DNA from: Bradyrhizobium cajani
GTDB lineage: Bacteria > Pseudomonadota > Alphaproteobacteria > Rhizobiales > Xanthobacteraceae
Direction: 5' to 3'
NCBI RefSeq assembly: GCF_009759665.1
Contig: NZ_WQNE01000001.1
Coordinates: 1-64,000, forward strand
DNA: 64,000 nt
Of the stretch, positions 55,079 to 64,000 are shown piece after piece; position 1 is the stretch's first letter, and each line of letters begins with the position of its first letter. The notes beneath the pieces are model-generated. The model was not told where the DNA came from and ran no database searches. It saw nothing but the letters and a program-made list of their open reading frames with translations. Position numbers and translations under genes: made by a program.

Positions 55079-56392
55079 ATGACTTTAAAGGATAGATGGC
55101 AAGCAATTGCCGGTCTCGCCGAAGCTCCAGGCGGAATCGGTATCCTGATTTGCTTGTACATTGTCACCGTCTGCTTCTCCTTGATAGCCGTCACGACTTT
55201 CAGCACCTATTATTTCAGCGCGGCGTCGTTCCATATTTTCTACGACCCGGCTCGTTGGCCGGCGGCAACGGCAGTGGTCGCGGCCTTCGCCCTTGTCGGA
55301 ATGATCTTTCTGGTAGCTCGTTTCAGTTTCGGGTATCTGGCCGGATTCTATCTCTATTCGATGATCCTCGGCTATCTCTGGCTAAACTGCTTCAGCGACT
55401 TCAATTACGATCACAGACTGGCTGCATGGTCTGCCGCATTTTCGGCTGCTGCGTTTCTTGTCCCCGCCACACTGATGGTCTCACCCGTTGGCCGAATATA
55501 CGAACTGCCCGCGCGCTTGTTGGAGCACTTGCTGACGCTCATCCTCCTGTTGTCCTTGGCGACGATCATCGCGGGTGCAATCTATAATTTCCGAATTGTG
55601 GCCATAGAGGATATCTACAGCTACCGCGACAAGCTCAATTTTCCCGCCGCACTCAGGTACGCGATCGGGATGGTCACCACCACCTTGCTGCCCTTCGCTT
55701 TTGCCTGTTTCGTTGTGCGAGGAAATATATGGCGCGCGGTTGCGGCGCTCGTTCTCTCCCTGCTGTTTTATCCGGTTACGCTGACCAAGTTCGCTATTTT
55801 CACGCCAGTTTGGCTGGTCTTTATTGCCTTTCTCGCCAGGTATTTCGGATCCAGAACGTCCGTCATTCTCTCCCTGTTGCTGCCGATGCTTGCAGGGCTC
55901 CTCACCTCCATTTTCGTGGTGTTGCCAACCCTCTTCTACACGATCAATTTTCGAATGATGATCGTCCCGTCGAACGCGTTCGATATCTACAATGATTATT
56001 TCTCCAGGCACGAGCTGACTTATTTCTGTCAGATCGGATTCCTGAAGCCGTTCGTTCCCTGCGCCTACAACGAGCCGCTGTCGATCGTGATGAATCGAGT
56101 CTATGAGCTCGGATTTCTGAATGCGTCGCTGTTTGCGACCGAAGGCGTCGCCTCCGTCGGCCCTCTGTTTGCACCGATCGCGGCGTTTGCTTGCGGGCTG
56201 GTCATCGCTTTGGGCAATCGTCTGTCTGCGGATCTGCCGCCCAACTTCGTTATGATTTCTAGCGCGATCCTACCGCAGGTCTTGCTCAACACCCCTCTAT
56301 CGACCACGCTTCTGACCCATGGGGCCGGCTTACTGTTTCTGCTCTGGTACGTGACGCCGCGCGAATTGTTCGAACCACCATCTGCGCCATGA
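55079..56392 (+). CDS. second O-antigen polymerase candidate
   Basis: Polytopic membrane protein of 437 aa with about 11 hydrophobic segments and one large loop (residues about 290-330) containing NAFDIYNDYFSRHELTYFCQ and CAYNEPLSIVMNRVYELGF. Such loops occur in repeat-unit polymerases, and AAGGAA with an ATG gives a good start. It has no sequence motif that fixes function. It is the last gene of the island before purU. Confidence 0.6.
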   Translation: MTLKDRWQAIAGLAEAPGGIGILICLYIVTVCFSLIAVTTFSTYYFSAASFHIFYDPARWPAATAVVAAFALVGMIFLVARFSFGYLAGFYLYSMILGYLWLNCFSDFNYDHRLAAWSAAFSAAAFLVPATLMVSPVGRIYELPARLLEHLLTLILLLSLATIIAGAIYNFRIVAIEDIYSYRDKLNFPAALRYAIGMVTTTLLPFAFACFVVRGNIWRAVAALVLSLLFYPVTLTKFAIFTPVWLVFIAFLARYFGSRTSVILSLLLPMLAGLLTSIFVVLPTLFYTINFRMMIVPSNAFDIYNDYFSRHELTYFCQIGFLKPFVPCAYNEPLSIVMNRVYELGFLNASLFATEGVASVGPLFAPIAAFACGLVIALGNRLSADLPPNFVMISSAILPQVLLNTPLSTTLLTHGAGLLFLLWYVTPRELFEPPSAP

Positions 56393-56537
56393 AGGCTCCC
56401 GCCGCCCACCTGTCGAGATGCGGCTCGCTCCCGATCGCCGCAATACCGTTGTAGCCAAATCGTTCCCGGATTCGACGAGCAGCTTGACGGTCATCGGGGC
56501 GGCTGCTGGATTGGCAGATTAGTGCCGCGATACGTGC
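56393..56537. other. intergenic, island edge
   Basis: About 145 bases between the polymerase-like gene and the convergent purU. Nothing recognised. Confidence 0.35.
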
Positions 56538-57401
56538 CTAATCCATAAACACCACGGTCTTGCGGCCGTTGAGGATGACGCGGTCGTCGAGATGGTAGCG
56601 GATCGCGCGCGCGAGCACGCGGCGCTCGATATCGCGGCCCTTGCGGACGAGATCTTCTGGCGTATCGCGATGGCTGATGCGTTCGACGTCCTGGTCGATG
56701 ATCGGACCCTCGTCGAGGTCGCGCGTGACGTAATGCGCGGTGGCGCCGATCAGCTTGACGCCGCGCTCATGGGCCTGGTGATAGGGCTTTGCGCCCTTGA
56801 AGCCCGGCAGGAACGAATGGTGGATGTTGATGCAACGCCCCGACAGTTTGGCCGAGAGATCGTCGGACAGGATCTGCATGTAGCGGGCAAGCACCACGAG
56901 ATCGGTCTTCGTGTTGCCGACGAGGTCCATGATCTGGCCCTCCTGCTCGCGCTTGGTCTCCTTGGTGACCGGAAGATGGTGGAACGGGATGCCGCCGAAA
57001 TCGAGCCCGGCATAGACCTCGCGCGGATGGTTGGAGACGATGGCGGTCGGGATCATCGGCAATTCGCCGGTGCGCCAGCGGTAGAGGATGTCGACCAGGC
57101 AATGGTCGGATTTCGACACCAGCAACATCACCTTGCGATGCGTGGCGCGGTCACGCATCTGCCACTCCATGCCGAAACGCTCGGCGATCGCGGCAAAGCC
57201 GGTCTGGAGCGCCGACAGTTCCACGGCGAGATCGGCCGCGGTGAACACCACGCGCATGAAGAAGTTCCGGGTCTCGACGTCGTCGAATTGCTGGGCGTCG
57301 AGAATGTTCTGTCCATTGTGCGCGAGGAAGGTCGATACGGCCGAGACGATGCCGGGTCGATCCGGACAGGACAGGGTCAGGACATATTGATGGTCGGGCA
57401 T
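56538..57401 (-). CDS. purU: formyltetrahydrofolate deformylase
   Basis: PurU of 287 aa, which hydrolyses 10-formyl-THF to formate and THF. It has an N-terminal ACT domain ([20 protein letters not shown]) and a formyltransferase-like C-terminal domain with [20 protein letters not shown] and [12 protein letters not shown], containing the catalytic Asn/His/Asp set. The start at 57401 gives the usual length; the upstream frame has no support. Confidence 0.96.
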   Translation of the reverse strand: MPDHQYVLTLSCPDRPGIVSAVSTFLAHNGQNILDAQQFDDVETRNFFMRVVFTAADLAVELSALQTGFAAIAERFGMEWQMRDRATHRKVMLLVSKSDHCLVDILYRWRTGELPMIPTAIVSNHPREVYAGLDFGGIPFHHLPVTKETKREQEGQIMDLVGNTKTDLVVLARYMQILSDDLSAKLSGRCINIHHSFLPGFKGAKPYHQAHERGVKLIGATAHYVTRDLDEGPIIDQDVERISHRDTPEDLVRKGRDIERRVLARAIRYHLDDRVILNGRKTVVFMD

Positions 57402-57542
57402 GGTTCTTGATGATGGTTTGAGCAGAGGGTGCGGAACGACCCGCGATTTGTACCCTGCTCTAGCACCGACCCCACTCTTGCGCCAATCCCGCACGCGGAG
57501 TCAGGATGAACGGACGATTGCAAATTTGACCGGAGCGCACCC

Positions 57543-58382
57543 ATGGCCGACCGCTTGAACGGCACCCGCATCCTGATCCTGGAAACGCGCGAGGAGGCGC
57601 AGTTTTCAAAGCTCCTGGCCGAGCAAGGCGCCGAGGTGGTGCAGTGCCCGGTGTTCACCATCCACGATGCGCCGGACCCGGCCCCGGTCGAGGCCTGGAT
57701 CCACCGCACCATCGACAAGCCCTTTGACGACCTCGTGCTGATGACCGGCGAAGGCCTGCGACGGATCATGAAGCTCGCCGCCGCCCGCGGGCTCGACCAG
57801 GCCCTTGTCGCCGCGCTCGCCAAATCGCGAAAATTCACTCGCGGCCCAAAGCCCGGCAAGGCGTTGCGCGAGGTCGGCCTCGAGGCGCAGCAGACCACGG
57901 AGAAGCCGACGACCGAGGGCGTGATCGAGATGCTGGGCAAGCTTGACCTGAAGGGGCATCGCCTCGGCCTCCAGCTCTATCCGGACAAGGACCACGGCGC
58001 GCTGACCGGCGCGCTTGCCGCGCAAGGCGCCGAGGTCGATAGCGTGCTGCCCTATGTCTACGATTCCAAGGCCGCAGACGCCAGCATCGTCGCCGCCATC
58101 GAGGACATGGCGGAAGGCCGGATCGATTCCATTGCGCTCACCAATCTCGGCCAGGTCCGCCGCCTGATCGAGGCCGCCAAGGCGCATGGCAGCGAGGCCC
58201 GCCTTCGCGCTGGCCTGGAGCGGACGCTGATCGCCTCGATAGGGCCGGCCGTCTCCGGCGAGCTCGCCGCGCATGGCCTGCGCACGGATGTCTCGCCGGC
58301 AGAGGACGCCTATTTCATGCGTCCGCTGATCTCGGCGATGGCGGCGGCGCTGGCAGAGAAACGGCCGCACGCGGCGGGTTAG
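57543..58382 (+). CDS. uroporphyrinogen-III synthase family protein (HemD-like)
   Basis: Protein of 279 aa with two alternating alpha/beta lobes typical of HemD. It opens TRILILETREEAQFSKLLAE, has DDLVLMTGEGLRRIMK near residue 60 and SIALTNLGQVRRLIEAAK in the second lobe, then SIGPAVSGELAAHGL. HemD sequences are poorly conserved, so fold order is the main evidence. It may cyclise hydroxymethylbilane in heme synthesis or be a paralogue in cobalamin metabolism. No other hem gene is nearby. Confidence 0.78.
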   Translation: MADRLNGTRILILETREEAQFSKLLAEQGAEVVQCPVFTIHDAPDPAPVEAWIHRTIDKPFDDLVLMTGEGLRRIMKLAAARGLDQALVAALAKSRKFTRGPKPGKALREVGLEAQQTTEKPTTEGVIEMLGKLDLKGHRLGLQLYPDKDHGALTGALAAQGAEVDSVLPYVYDSKAADASIVAAIEDMAEGRIDSIALTNLGQVRRLIEAAKAHGSEARLRAGLERTLIASIGPAVSGELAAHGLRTDVSPAEDAYFMRPLISAMAAALAEKRPHAAG

Positions 58383-58399
58383 TCGCCAGACGGCGACGC

Positions 58400-59080
58400 C
58401 TAGCTCGCCACCCGCGAGGCGGCCGACATCAGCTCCTGTGGGCTCGGCGCTCCGAACATACGCTGGCCGCCGTCAGGGACCTCGGTAAACGTCCAGCGCA
58501 CGATCCCTTCCCGATCGAGCAGGAACTGGCCGAACAGCTGGCCCGTGCCGGCCGCCGCCATGCGCTGATCGGCTTCGGTCATCTCGTAACCGTCCTTGTT
58601 GTTGAGGTACTCGGCGGCCGCCGGCCGGGGCATCGGGCGCGGCAGTTCGCCGGGCATGTCGACGTTCATGCTCATGACCACGTCCATAGCCACCTTGCGC
58701 GGCCACTCGGTTTCGTTCTCCGTGAACTCGATGTTGGGTAGGCCGAACGCGCGATGCGAGATCCGGTCGGGGTCGGACGCGGCGAGCAAATTGGGCAAAG
58801 GATGATAGCGGAAGTAGAGCCGCGCCCGGTCGATCGGCGTATTGACGACCGTGAGACTTTCGATGCCCTTCCCGCGCAACGCACCGTCGAGCTGTGCCTG
58901 CGCGGCGATATGGCGCCGGCAAAACGGGCAATGCAGGCCGCGAAACAGGCCGACCAGTATCGGACTATGCCCGCGATAATCCTCGAGCGCGATCTTTCCT
59001 TCGCGCGTGATGGCGTCCAGCACGATGTTCGGTGCGCGATCGCCTGGCTGAAGTGGTGCATCGACGTGACGGTCTGACAT
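58400..59080 (-). CDS. thioredoxin-fold peroxiredoxin-like protein (AhpC/TSA)
   Basis: Protein of 226 aa with a redoxin domain. FRGLHCPFCRRHIAAQ gives Cys51 and Cys54; LVGLFRG before it and TVVNTPIDRARLYFRYHPLP after it fit the peroxiredoxin-like group. The C-terminal part contains FLLDREGIVRWTFTE. It could reduce peroxides or act as a thiol oxidoreductase. GAGGGAG at about eight bases before the ATG supports the start. The large cyclase gene is 21 bases upstream, so they may be one transcript. Confidence 0.82.
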   Translation of the reverse strand: MSDRHVDAPLQPGDRAPNIVLDAITREGKIALEDYRGHSPILVGLFRGLHCPFCRRHIAAQAQLDGALRGKGIESLTVVNTPIDRARLYFRYHPLPNLLAASDPDRISHRAFGLPNIEFTENETEWPRKVAMDVVMSMNVDMPGELPRPMPRPAAAEYLNNKDGYEMTEADQRMAAAGTGQLFGQFLLDREGIVRWTFTEVPDGGQRMFGAPSPQELMSAASRVAS

Positions 59081-59101
59081 GATTGAACTCCCTCACATTG
59101 G

Positions 59102-62100
59102 CTAGTCAAGAAATGGCAGTACGATCAGCCCTGCGGGATCGAGGTCGTGCCGGGAGCACACATCATGGGCTAGCGCGAAATACCGCTCGGCCTCGGGCAT
59201 GTCGCCTCGATCAAGGTTCAGTGTCGCAAGACCATCATAACACGGAAACAGCTGCTGCGGCTCGCCGGTCTCGGTCGCGACCTCGATGGCCTCGTCGTAG
59301 CAGCGCGCCGCGAGGTCAGGGCGGAAGTGGCATTGATGGATCTGCCCGAGCACGATCAGGGGCACCGGAAGATGCTCGCGCTGATCGAGCGCACGGTCGA
59401 TCTCGATCGCCTTTTCGGCGGCTGGCACCCCCTCGTCGGTACATCTGTCCGTGAAGGTGCAACAGGCGACAGCAAAATTCGCCAGCAGGCGCGCCTGGAA
59501 GCCGAGGTCGCCGATACGGTGGGCGACATCGAGCCCGCGTCTGCAAACCTCCATCGCTTTCGCGGGGTCGACGATCGTGTAGAGCACGCCAAGGTTGGTG
59601 TAGCCGCGACACGCCACGTTGAGGAGGCCGGCGGCTTCGGCTGCCGCGACACTTTGCTCCACCTCGCGCACCGCCTCCTGGTGTCGCCCCAGCCGCGCCA
59701 GCGCAACCCCCTTGGTATTGAGTGCCTCCGCAATGGCGCGCGCCGCCTCGCTCCCGGCCTGCTCGTCCGCGTTCGCCGGCACGGACCGCGCGAAGCCGAG
59801 CGCCTCGTCTGCCCACCTCGCGGCGGCGACGTGGTCCCCCACACGAAACGCGAGACGCCCGCGCTCCTGCAGGAGGTGCGCCCACTCGATCGGCGCGTCG
59901 GTCCCGCCAAGCCGCTCGGCCGCCTCGGCATAATGCGTCTCTGCGCTGGTGCGCTTGCCGGCGTCCCACAACAAGTGGCCGAGCTTGCGAAGAATTCGCG
60001 CTTCGCCGATCCGATCCCAGGCCGTGCGATGCTCCTCGATGGCGCGTCGGTAGTGCTCCTCGGCCGTGCTTCGGCGGCCAGCCACGCGACAGAGGTCCGC
60101 GATCCGCTCATAGAGGACCAGGCGTTCCGGGTCCCGTTCGCCGCCGGCGAGCGGCAGCACGGCGAGCGACTGCTGATAGAAGCGGATGGCATCATCGTTG
60201 GCATAGCTCGCGCGTGCGCGATCGCCGGCCGCGCGCAGATAGCGCGCGCCTTTCGGCTTGCTTGCGCTGAGACTGAAATGGTGTCCAAGCAGGATGAGAT
60301 CTTCGAGCCGCTCGGGCTCGTTGCCATAGAGCCGCTCCAGCGCGGCGCCGATCCGTCCGTGGAGCTCGATCCGACGCTGCAGCAGCAGGTTCTGATAGAT
60401 CACGTCCTGAAGCATGGTCTGCGTGAAGCGGTAGGTCCGCAGCGAAATCGAGTTCGAGCCTGCGACCTCCTCGACGATCTCGGCGTCGCACAGAAGTTCG
60501 AGCCCCGGCTCGACCCTTGCCGGCTCGGTTGCCGCCGCACCGAGAACGGCCGCATCGAAGCGCGGGCCAATCACCGCGGCTTCCTGGGCCAGGTGCCTCA
60601 CCTGATGCGGCAACCGATCCAGGCGCGCCAGCAACAACGCCTGAATGCTTGCCGGAATATCGGCGGCGGCTTCATCCGACGTCATCCGCCACTGCGCGCC
60701 GTCACGCACGAGGGCGCCGGCTTCGATGAGGCCGCGGATGATCTCCTCGAGGAACAGCGGATTGCCGCCGGCGCGCTCGAGGATACGGCTGAACAAATGT
60801 CCCGGCGGTTCACGCAGGCCGTGACCGAAGTACGCCGCGAGCAGCCTTTGTCCGTCAGCGTCGCCAAGCGGAGGCAACCGAAGAGTGGTGTGACTGATCC
60901 GGCTCGAACCGAACCGGTCCAGCTCCAGCATCGGCCGATGTGTGAACAGCAGCATCAGCCGCGACCGCTCCAGCCGGTCCATCAGGAACCGCAAAGCTTC
61001 GAGCGACACCGCATCGGCCCAATGCAGATCCTCGACGATGATCAGCAGCGGCGACAACGCGAGCCGGCGTTCGAATACGGTGCGGATCGCAAAAAAGATC
61101 TGCCGACGGAGCTGTTCGGGCTCGACGTGCCTGAGCGCGGCGTCGCGGTCGCCGTGGCCAAGAACGTGCAGATAGAGAGGCATCAGGCGGTCGGCCTCGT
61201 CAGTCGCGAGGCCAAGCTCCGACAGCGCCTCGGCAACCTTCGCCTCCGCCTCTGCGGCGCCGGCCTTCTGTGCGATGCCATAGGCGCTGCGCAGCACGGC
61301 GGCGAGTGCGCCGTAGGATTGTTCGCCGAGCGGCGAGCAGACCGCCTGCCGGATCGCCACGCCTGCGAAGCGATCCTCCTCGCCGATGCGGGCGACGAAT
61401 TCGCTCACCAGGCGCGTCTTCCCGATGCCGGCCTCGCCGACCAGCCGCACCAGCTGAGCCGCGCCGCCGCACGCGCGATCAAGGCTGCCAATCACGCGCG
61501 CAAGCTCGGCGTCGCGTCCGATCAGCGGCGCATCGAGGCCCAGCGTGTCGAGGCCTCGTGCCGCACGGGGCGTCTCGAGCGGCCCCTTCAGACGATGGAC
61601 CAGAACGCTGCCCATCTTGCCCTTGAGCGAGACCTCGCCAAGCGAATCATAGGCGAACGCATGCCGCGTCAGACGGTAGGTCAACGGTCCGACCAGCACC
61701 TCGCCCGGAGGCGCCATCGACTGCAGTCGCTGGGCGGTATTCACGGTGTCGCCGGTCACCGAATAGGATTTGGCAACGCCTACGCCCAGCCCGCCTGCAA
61801 CGACGTGTCCGGTGTTGATGCCGACATGGAGCAGCAGCGGTGAACCGGAATAGGCCTTCGCGCGCTCGCTAAGGCGCGCCGTCCGGATGATCATGTCGAG
61901 GGCAGCGCGGACCGCCCGCTCCGGGTCGTCCTCGTGCGCGGCTGGCGCACCAAACAATGCGAGCAGCGCATCACCGATGAATTTGTCCACGAAGCCGCCA
62001 AAGCTCTGCACCGCGGCCGTCAGCTCCGCGAACAATTCGTTCTGGAGCGTCTGCATGACCTCGGGGTCGAGCCGCTCGCTCATCGCAGTGAAGCCGCTGA

Positions 62101-62428
62101 GGTCGGCAAACAGCACGGTGATTGTGCGGCGGTTCGCTTCGCTATCGATTTTGTCCGACGACGGTCGAAATGCGTGTTGAGCCTCGGGCGTGAGCACGAG
62201 CGGTGGCGAAGAGGAGCTCGACGGGACTGCCGTCGAGGCCGTCCGCACCGCTGCCTGCCCGCCACCTTTGGGCGCCGCAGCGACGAGAGTGCCGCATTTC
62301 GGGCAATACGCGAAATCAGGTGCGCACGGAAAGCCGCAGCCGGGGCAAGCGCTCGGCTGCTTCGTGCCGCACTGCGGGCAGAAGGCAAAGCCGCTCTGAA
62401 CCTCGAAACCGCAACCCGAGCAGTTCAT
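59102..62428 (-). CDS. class III adenylate/guanylate cyclase with AAA ATPase and TPR domains
   Basis: Very large signalling protein of 1108 aa. The N-terminus has two zinc ribbons (Cys3/6/17/20 and Cys28/31/42/45). The cyclase domain spans about 100-290, with metal-binding Asp109 (FADLSGF) and Asp153 (FIGDALLALFG). A P-loop (VGEAGIGKT) opens an AAA domain near 335, with VEDLHWAD as Walker B. The last 450 residues are TPR helices. It may make cAMP or cGMP, or control transcription in the MalT/LuxR manner, but no HTH is seen. GAGG precedes the ATG by ten bases. Confidence 0.9.
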   Translation of the reverse strand: MNCSGCGFEVQSGFAFCPQCGTKQPSACPGCGFPCAPDFAYCPKCGTLVAAAPKGGGQAAVRTASTAVPSSSSSPPLVLTPEAQHAFRPSSDKIDSEANRRTITVLFADLSGFTAMSERLDPEVMQTLQNELFAELTAAVQSFGGFVDKFIGDALLALFGAPAAHEDDPERAVRAALDMIIRTARLSERAKAYSGSPLLLHVGINTGHVVAGGLGVGVAKSYSVTGDTVNTAQRLQSMAPPGEVLVGPLTYRLTRHAFAYDSLGEVSLKGKMGSVLVHRLKGPLETPRAARGLDTLGLDAPLIGRDAELARVIGSLDRACGGAAQLVRLVGEAGIGKTRLVSEFVARIGEEDRFAGVAIRQAVCSPLGEQSYGALAAVLRSAYGIAQKAGAAEAEAKVAEALSELGLATDEADRLMPLYLHVLGHGDRDAALRHVEPEQLRRQIFFAIRTVFERRLALSPLLIIVEDLHWADAVSLEALRFLMDRLERSRLMLLFTHRPMLELDRFGSSRISHTTLRLPPLGDADGQRLLAAYFGHGLREPPGHLFSRILERAGGNPLFLEEIIRGLIEAGALVRDGAQWRMTSDEAAADIPASIQALLLARLDRLPHQVRHLAQEAAVIGPRFDAAVLGAAATEPARVEPGLELLCDAEIVEEVAGSNSISLRTYRFTQTMLQDVIYQNLLLQRRIELHGRIGAALERLYGNEPERLEDLILLGHHFSLSASKPKGARYLRAAGDRARASYANDDAIRFYQQSLAVLPLAGGERDPERLVLYERIADLCRVAGRRSTAEEHYRRAIEEHRTAWDRIGEARILRKLGHLLWDAGKRTSAETHYAEAAERLGGTDAPIEWAHLLQERGRLAFRVGDHVAAARWADEALGFARSVPANADEQAGSEAARAIAEALNTKGVALARLGRHQEAVREVEQSVAAAEAAGLLNVACRGYTNLGVLYTIVDPAKAMEVCRRGLDVAHRIGDLGFQARLLANFAVACCTFTDRCTDEGVPAAEKAIEIDRALDQREHLPVPLIVLGQIHQCHFRPDLAARCYDEAIEVATETGEPQQLFPCYDGLATLNLDRGDMPEAERYFALAHDVCSRHDLDPAGLIVLPFLD

Positions 62429-62767
62429 GGCCCAAAACCTCGCGGGAGCCGCGATGGTGCTACTCCGCTGGGCCCGACCTTATGGGCCCACGATGCGGAC
62501 CAGAATGGGCTCGACGCACCGGAAGAGCAAGCGGCAGCGACTGGTCTACCCCTTCGTAGCGGATTGGACAGCGAAGCAATGCTGCGGGTGCACTGGCGGA
62601 TCGAAAGCCGGCCGCAGCGCGAAGTGATTCGTGGCGCAGCGCGAATTGTCGGCAAGCATGGCGGCATGCCGTAGCGTCAATTGACACTCGCGTCGCCGGT
62701 ACTACGCTCAAGAACAGAAGAACGAATAATAAGGGCAGGGAATCGCCGTGAAACCCGTCATCGCATC
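62429..62767. other. divergent intergenic region
   Basis: About 340 bases between the cyclase gene and the MFS gene. TTGACA at 62681-62686, followed after 16 bases by TACGCT, is a weak plus-strand promoter candidate for the MFS gene. No gene is seen otherwise. Confidence 0.3.
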
Positions 62768-64000
62768 TTGAGCACAGCCGTACGACCTTCCGCGCTCGCG
62801 CCATTCCGCATCCGCAACTATCGCTTCCAGTGGCCGTCCGACCTGCTCACCTCATGGGCGTTCGAGGTCGAGACGCTGGTGCTCGGCTGGTACATCATGG
62901 TCGAGACCGGTTCGGTGCTGCTGCTCACCGTGCTGGCGTCGCTCCAGTTCGTCGGGACACTGGTTGCGCCGGTGTTCGGCATGATCGGCGACCGCATGGG
63001 TCATCGAGATCTCCTGGTCGCAATGTCTTGCCTATACGGTGCTCTCGTCAACCATCATGGTTCTGGCGCTGACCGGTCACCTGTCGCCGCTGAGCGTCAT
63101 GATCATCGTCGCGATCATGGGCCTGATTCGCCCCTCGGATCTCGGCGTGCGCGGCGCGCTGCTTGCCGAGATCATGCCGGCCGAGCAACTGGTGGGCGCG
63201 ATCAGCGTTGCGCGCACGACCCAGGACAGCGCCCGCATCGCCGGGGCGTTGACCGGCGCGGGGCTGTTCGCAGTCCTCGGCATCGGCTTCGTTTATGTGG
63301 CGATCGCGTGTCTCTACTTCGTGGCCGCGCTTCTCATGCTCTGCCTGACCCGGCCGAAAAGGACCGTCACCACGAGCGATCTTCCGGCGAACGGCCACGC
63401 CATTTCCCGATTGCTCGGCGACCTGAAGGAAGGGGTCGTTTATGCCTGGAATGGCCCGGGGATGCGCGCGGCGCTGTGCGTCGCTTTCCTCGCCAATCTC
63501 ACCGCATTTCCCTTCACTGGCGGATTGCTGCCCTACATCGCGCGGGAGATCTTTCACACCGACCAGACCGGCCTCGGCTATCTCTCGGCGAGCTTCGCCG
63601 TCGGCTCGCTGATCGGTTCCATCACGCTCAGCCTCGTCAGCGGGGTGCGCATTGCCCGGCTTCTGATCGGCGCGACGCTGGCCTGGTACGCCATGCTGCT
63701 GGTGTTCGTCGAGGTCAGGACCATGCCGGTGGCGATGGCCTGCCTCGTTCTCGCCGGCATCGCCCAGAGCATGTCGATGATCTCGGCAGCCGTCATCCTG
63801 ATGAAGGCAGCGAGCGCACATCTGCGCGGCCGCGTCATGGGGGTCCGCATGATGGTGATCTACGGCCTGCCGATCGGATTGCTCGCGGCGGGCAGCCTGA
63901 TCGACGTCATCGGCTATGCCGCGACGGGCTCGCTCTATGCGATCTCGGGCATCCTCGCGATGCTGGCGATCGCCATTCGCTGGCGCGCTGACCTCTGGCC
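62768..64000 (+). pseudogene. MFS transporter, frameshifted and cut by the window end
   Basis: The first frame opens STAVRPSALAPFRIRNYRFQ and reaches GMIGDRMGHRDLLVAM, MFS motif A after the second membrane segment. Sense then moves to the next frame, which continues LAYTVLSSTIMVLALTGHLS and on for about 320 residues with clear MFS membrane segments (FVYVAIACLYFVAALLMLC, LLIGATLAWYAMLLVFVEV). One plus-one shift near 63010-63030 joins the halves. The start is a TTG by fit. The frame is open at 64000, so the C-terminus lies outside. Substrate unknown; it may be a DHA1/MFS_3-type exporter. Confidence 0.7.

Overview
The window looks like chromosomal DNA of a Bradyrhizobium-like alphaproteobacterium. 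The DNA is GC-rich, the methionine-cycle and liv genes are of rhizobial type, and several lipopolysaccharide (LPS) genes fit that group: an LpcC-like core mannosyltransferase, LpxO, and a pair that could make the 2,3-diamino sugar of Bradyrhizobium lipid A. No tRNA, rRNA, CRISPR array or complete insertion sequence was seen. The genus call is inference from gene content.

Positions 1-21,000 are mostly LPS core and sugar-nucleotide genes. They hold a DegT aminotransferase with a Gfo/Idh dehydrogenase, manC, a UDP-glucuronate 4-epimerase, a flippase-like membrane protein and a GT2 enzyme. A four-gene minus-strand run follows (hldD, hldE, waaL-like ligase, UDP-sugar 4,6-dehydratase). Then come waaF, a higBA toxin-antitoxin pair with a frameshifted toxin, an LpcC-like glycosyltransferase, galE, an MsbA-like ABC exporter, an FAH-family hydrolase, an NTF2-like protein and a Spy-like periplasmic protein.

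Positions 21,000-38,900 hold lpxO, a small unannotated ORF, a truncated LysR tail beside a phasin-ParA pair, a Baeyer-Villiger-type monooxygenase with an NTF2-like partner, ahcY, metK, a DNA-binding-like/SAM-methyltransferase fusion, a secreted TPR-caspase protein, a MetE-like protein, a five-gene liv ABC transporter and a small lipoprotein. Three copies of a 93-bp palindromic repeat lie between these genes.

Positions 39,000-56,400 are an O-antigen island, lower in GC by eye and partly decayed. It has SDR enzymes, an initiating sugar-phosphate transferase, four glycosyltransferase-like genes, a Wzx flippase, two candidate Wzy polymerases and FnlA/FnlC homologues without FnlB. At least three broken genes interrupt it. 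A plausible route is: sugar nucleotides built by the dehydratases, epimerases and reductases; priming on undecaprenyl phosphate by the PglC-type transferase; extension by the glycosyltransferases; Wzx export; Wzy polymerisation; and WaaL transfer to the heptose-containing core made by the first region.

Positions 56,500-64,000 return to housekeeping genes: purU, a HemD-like synthase, a peroxiredoxin-like protein, a very large adenylate-cyclase/AAA/TPR protein and a frameshifted MFS transporter that runs off the window.
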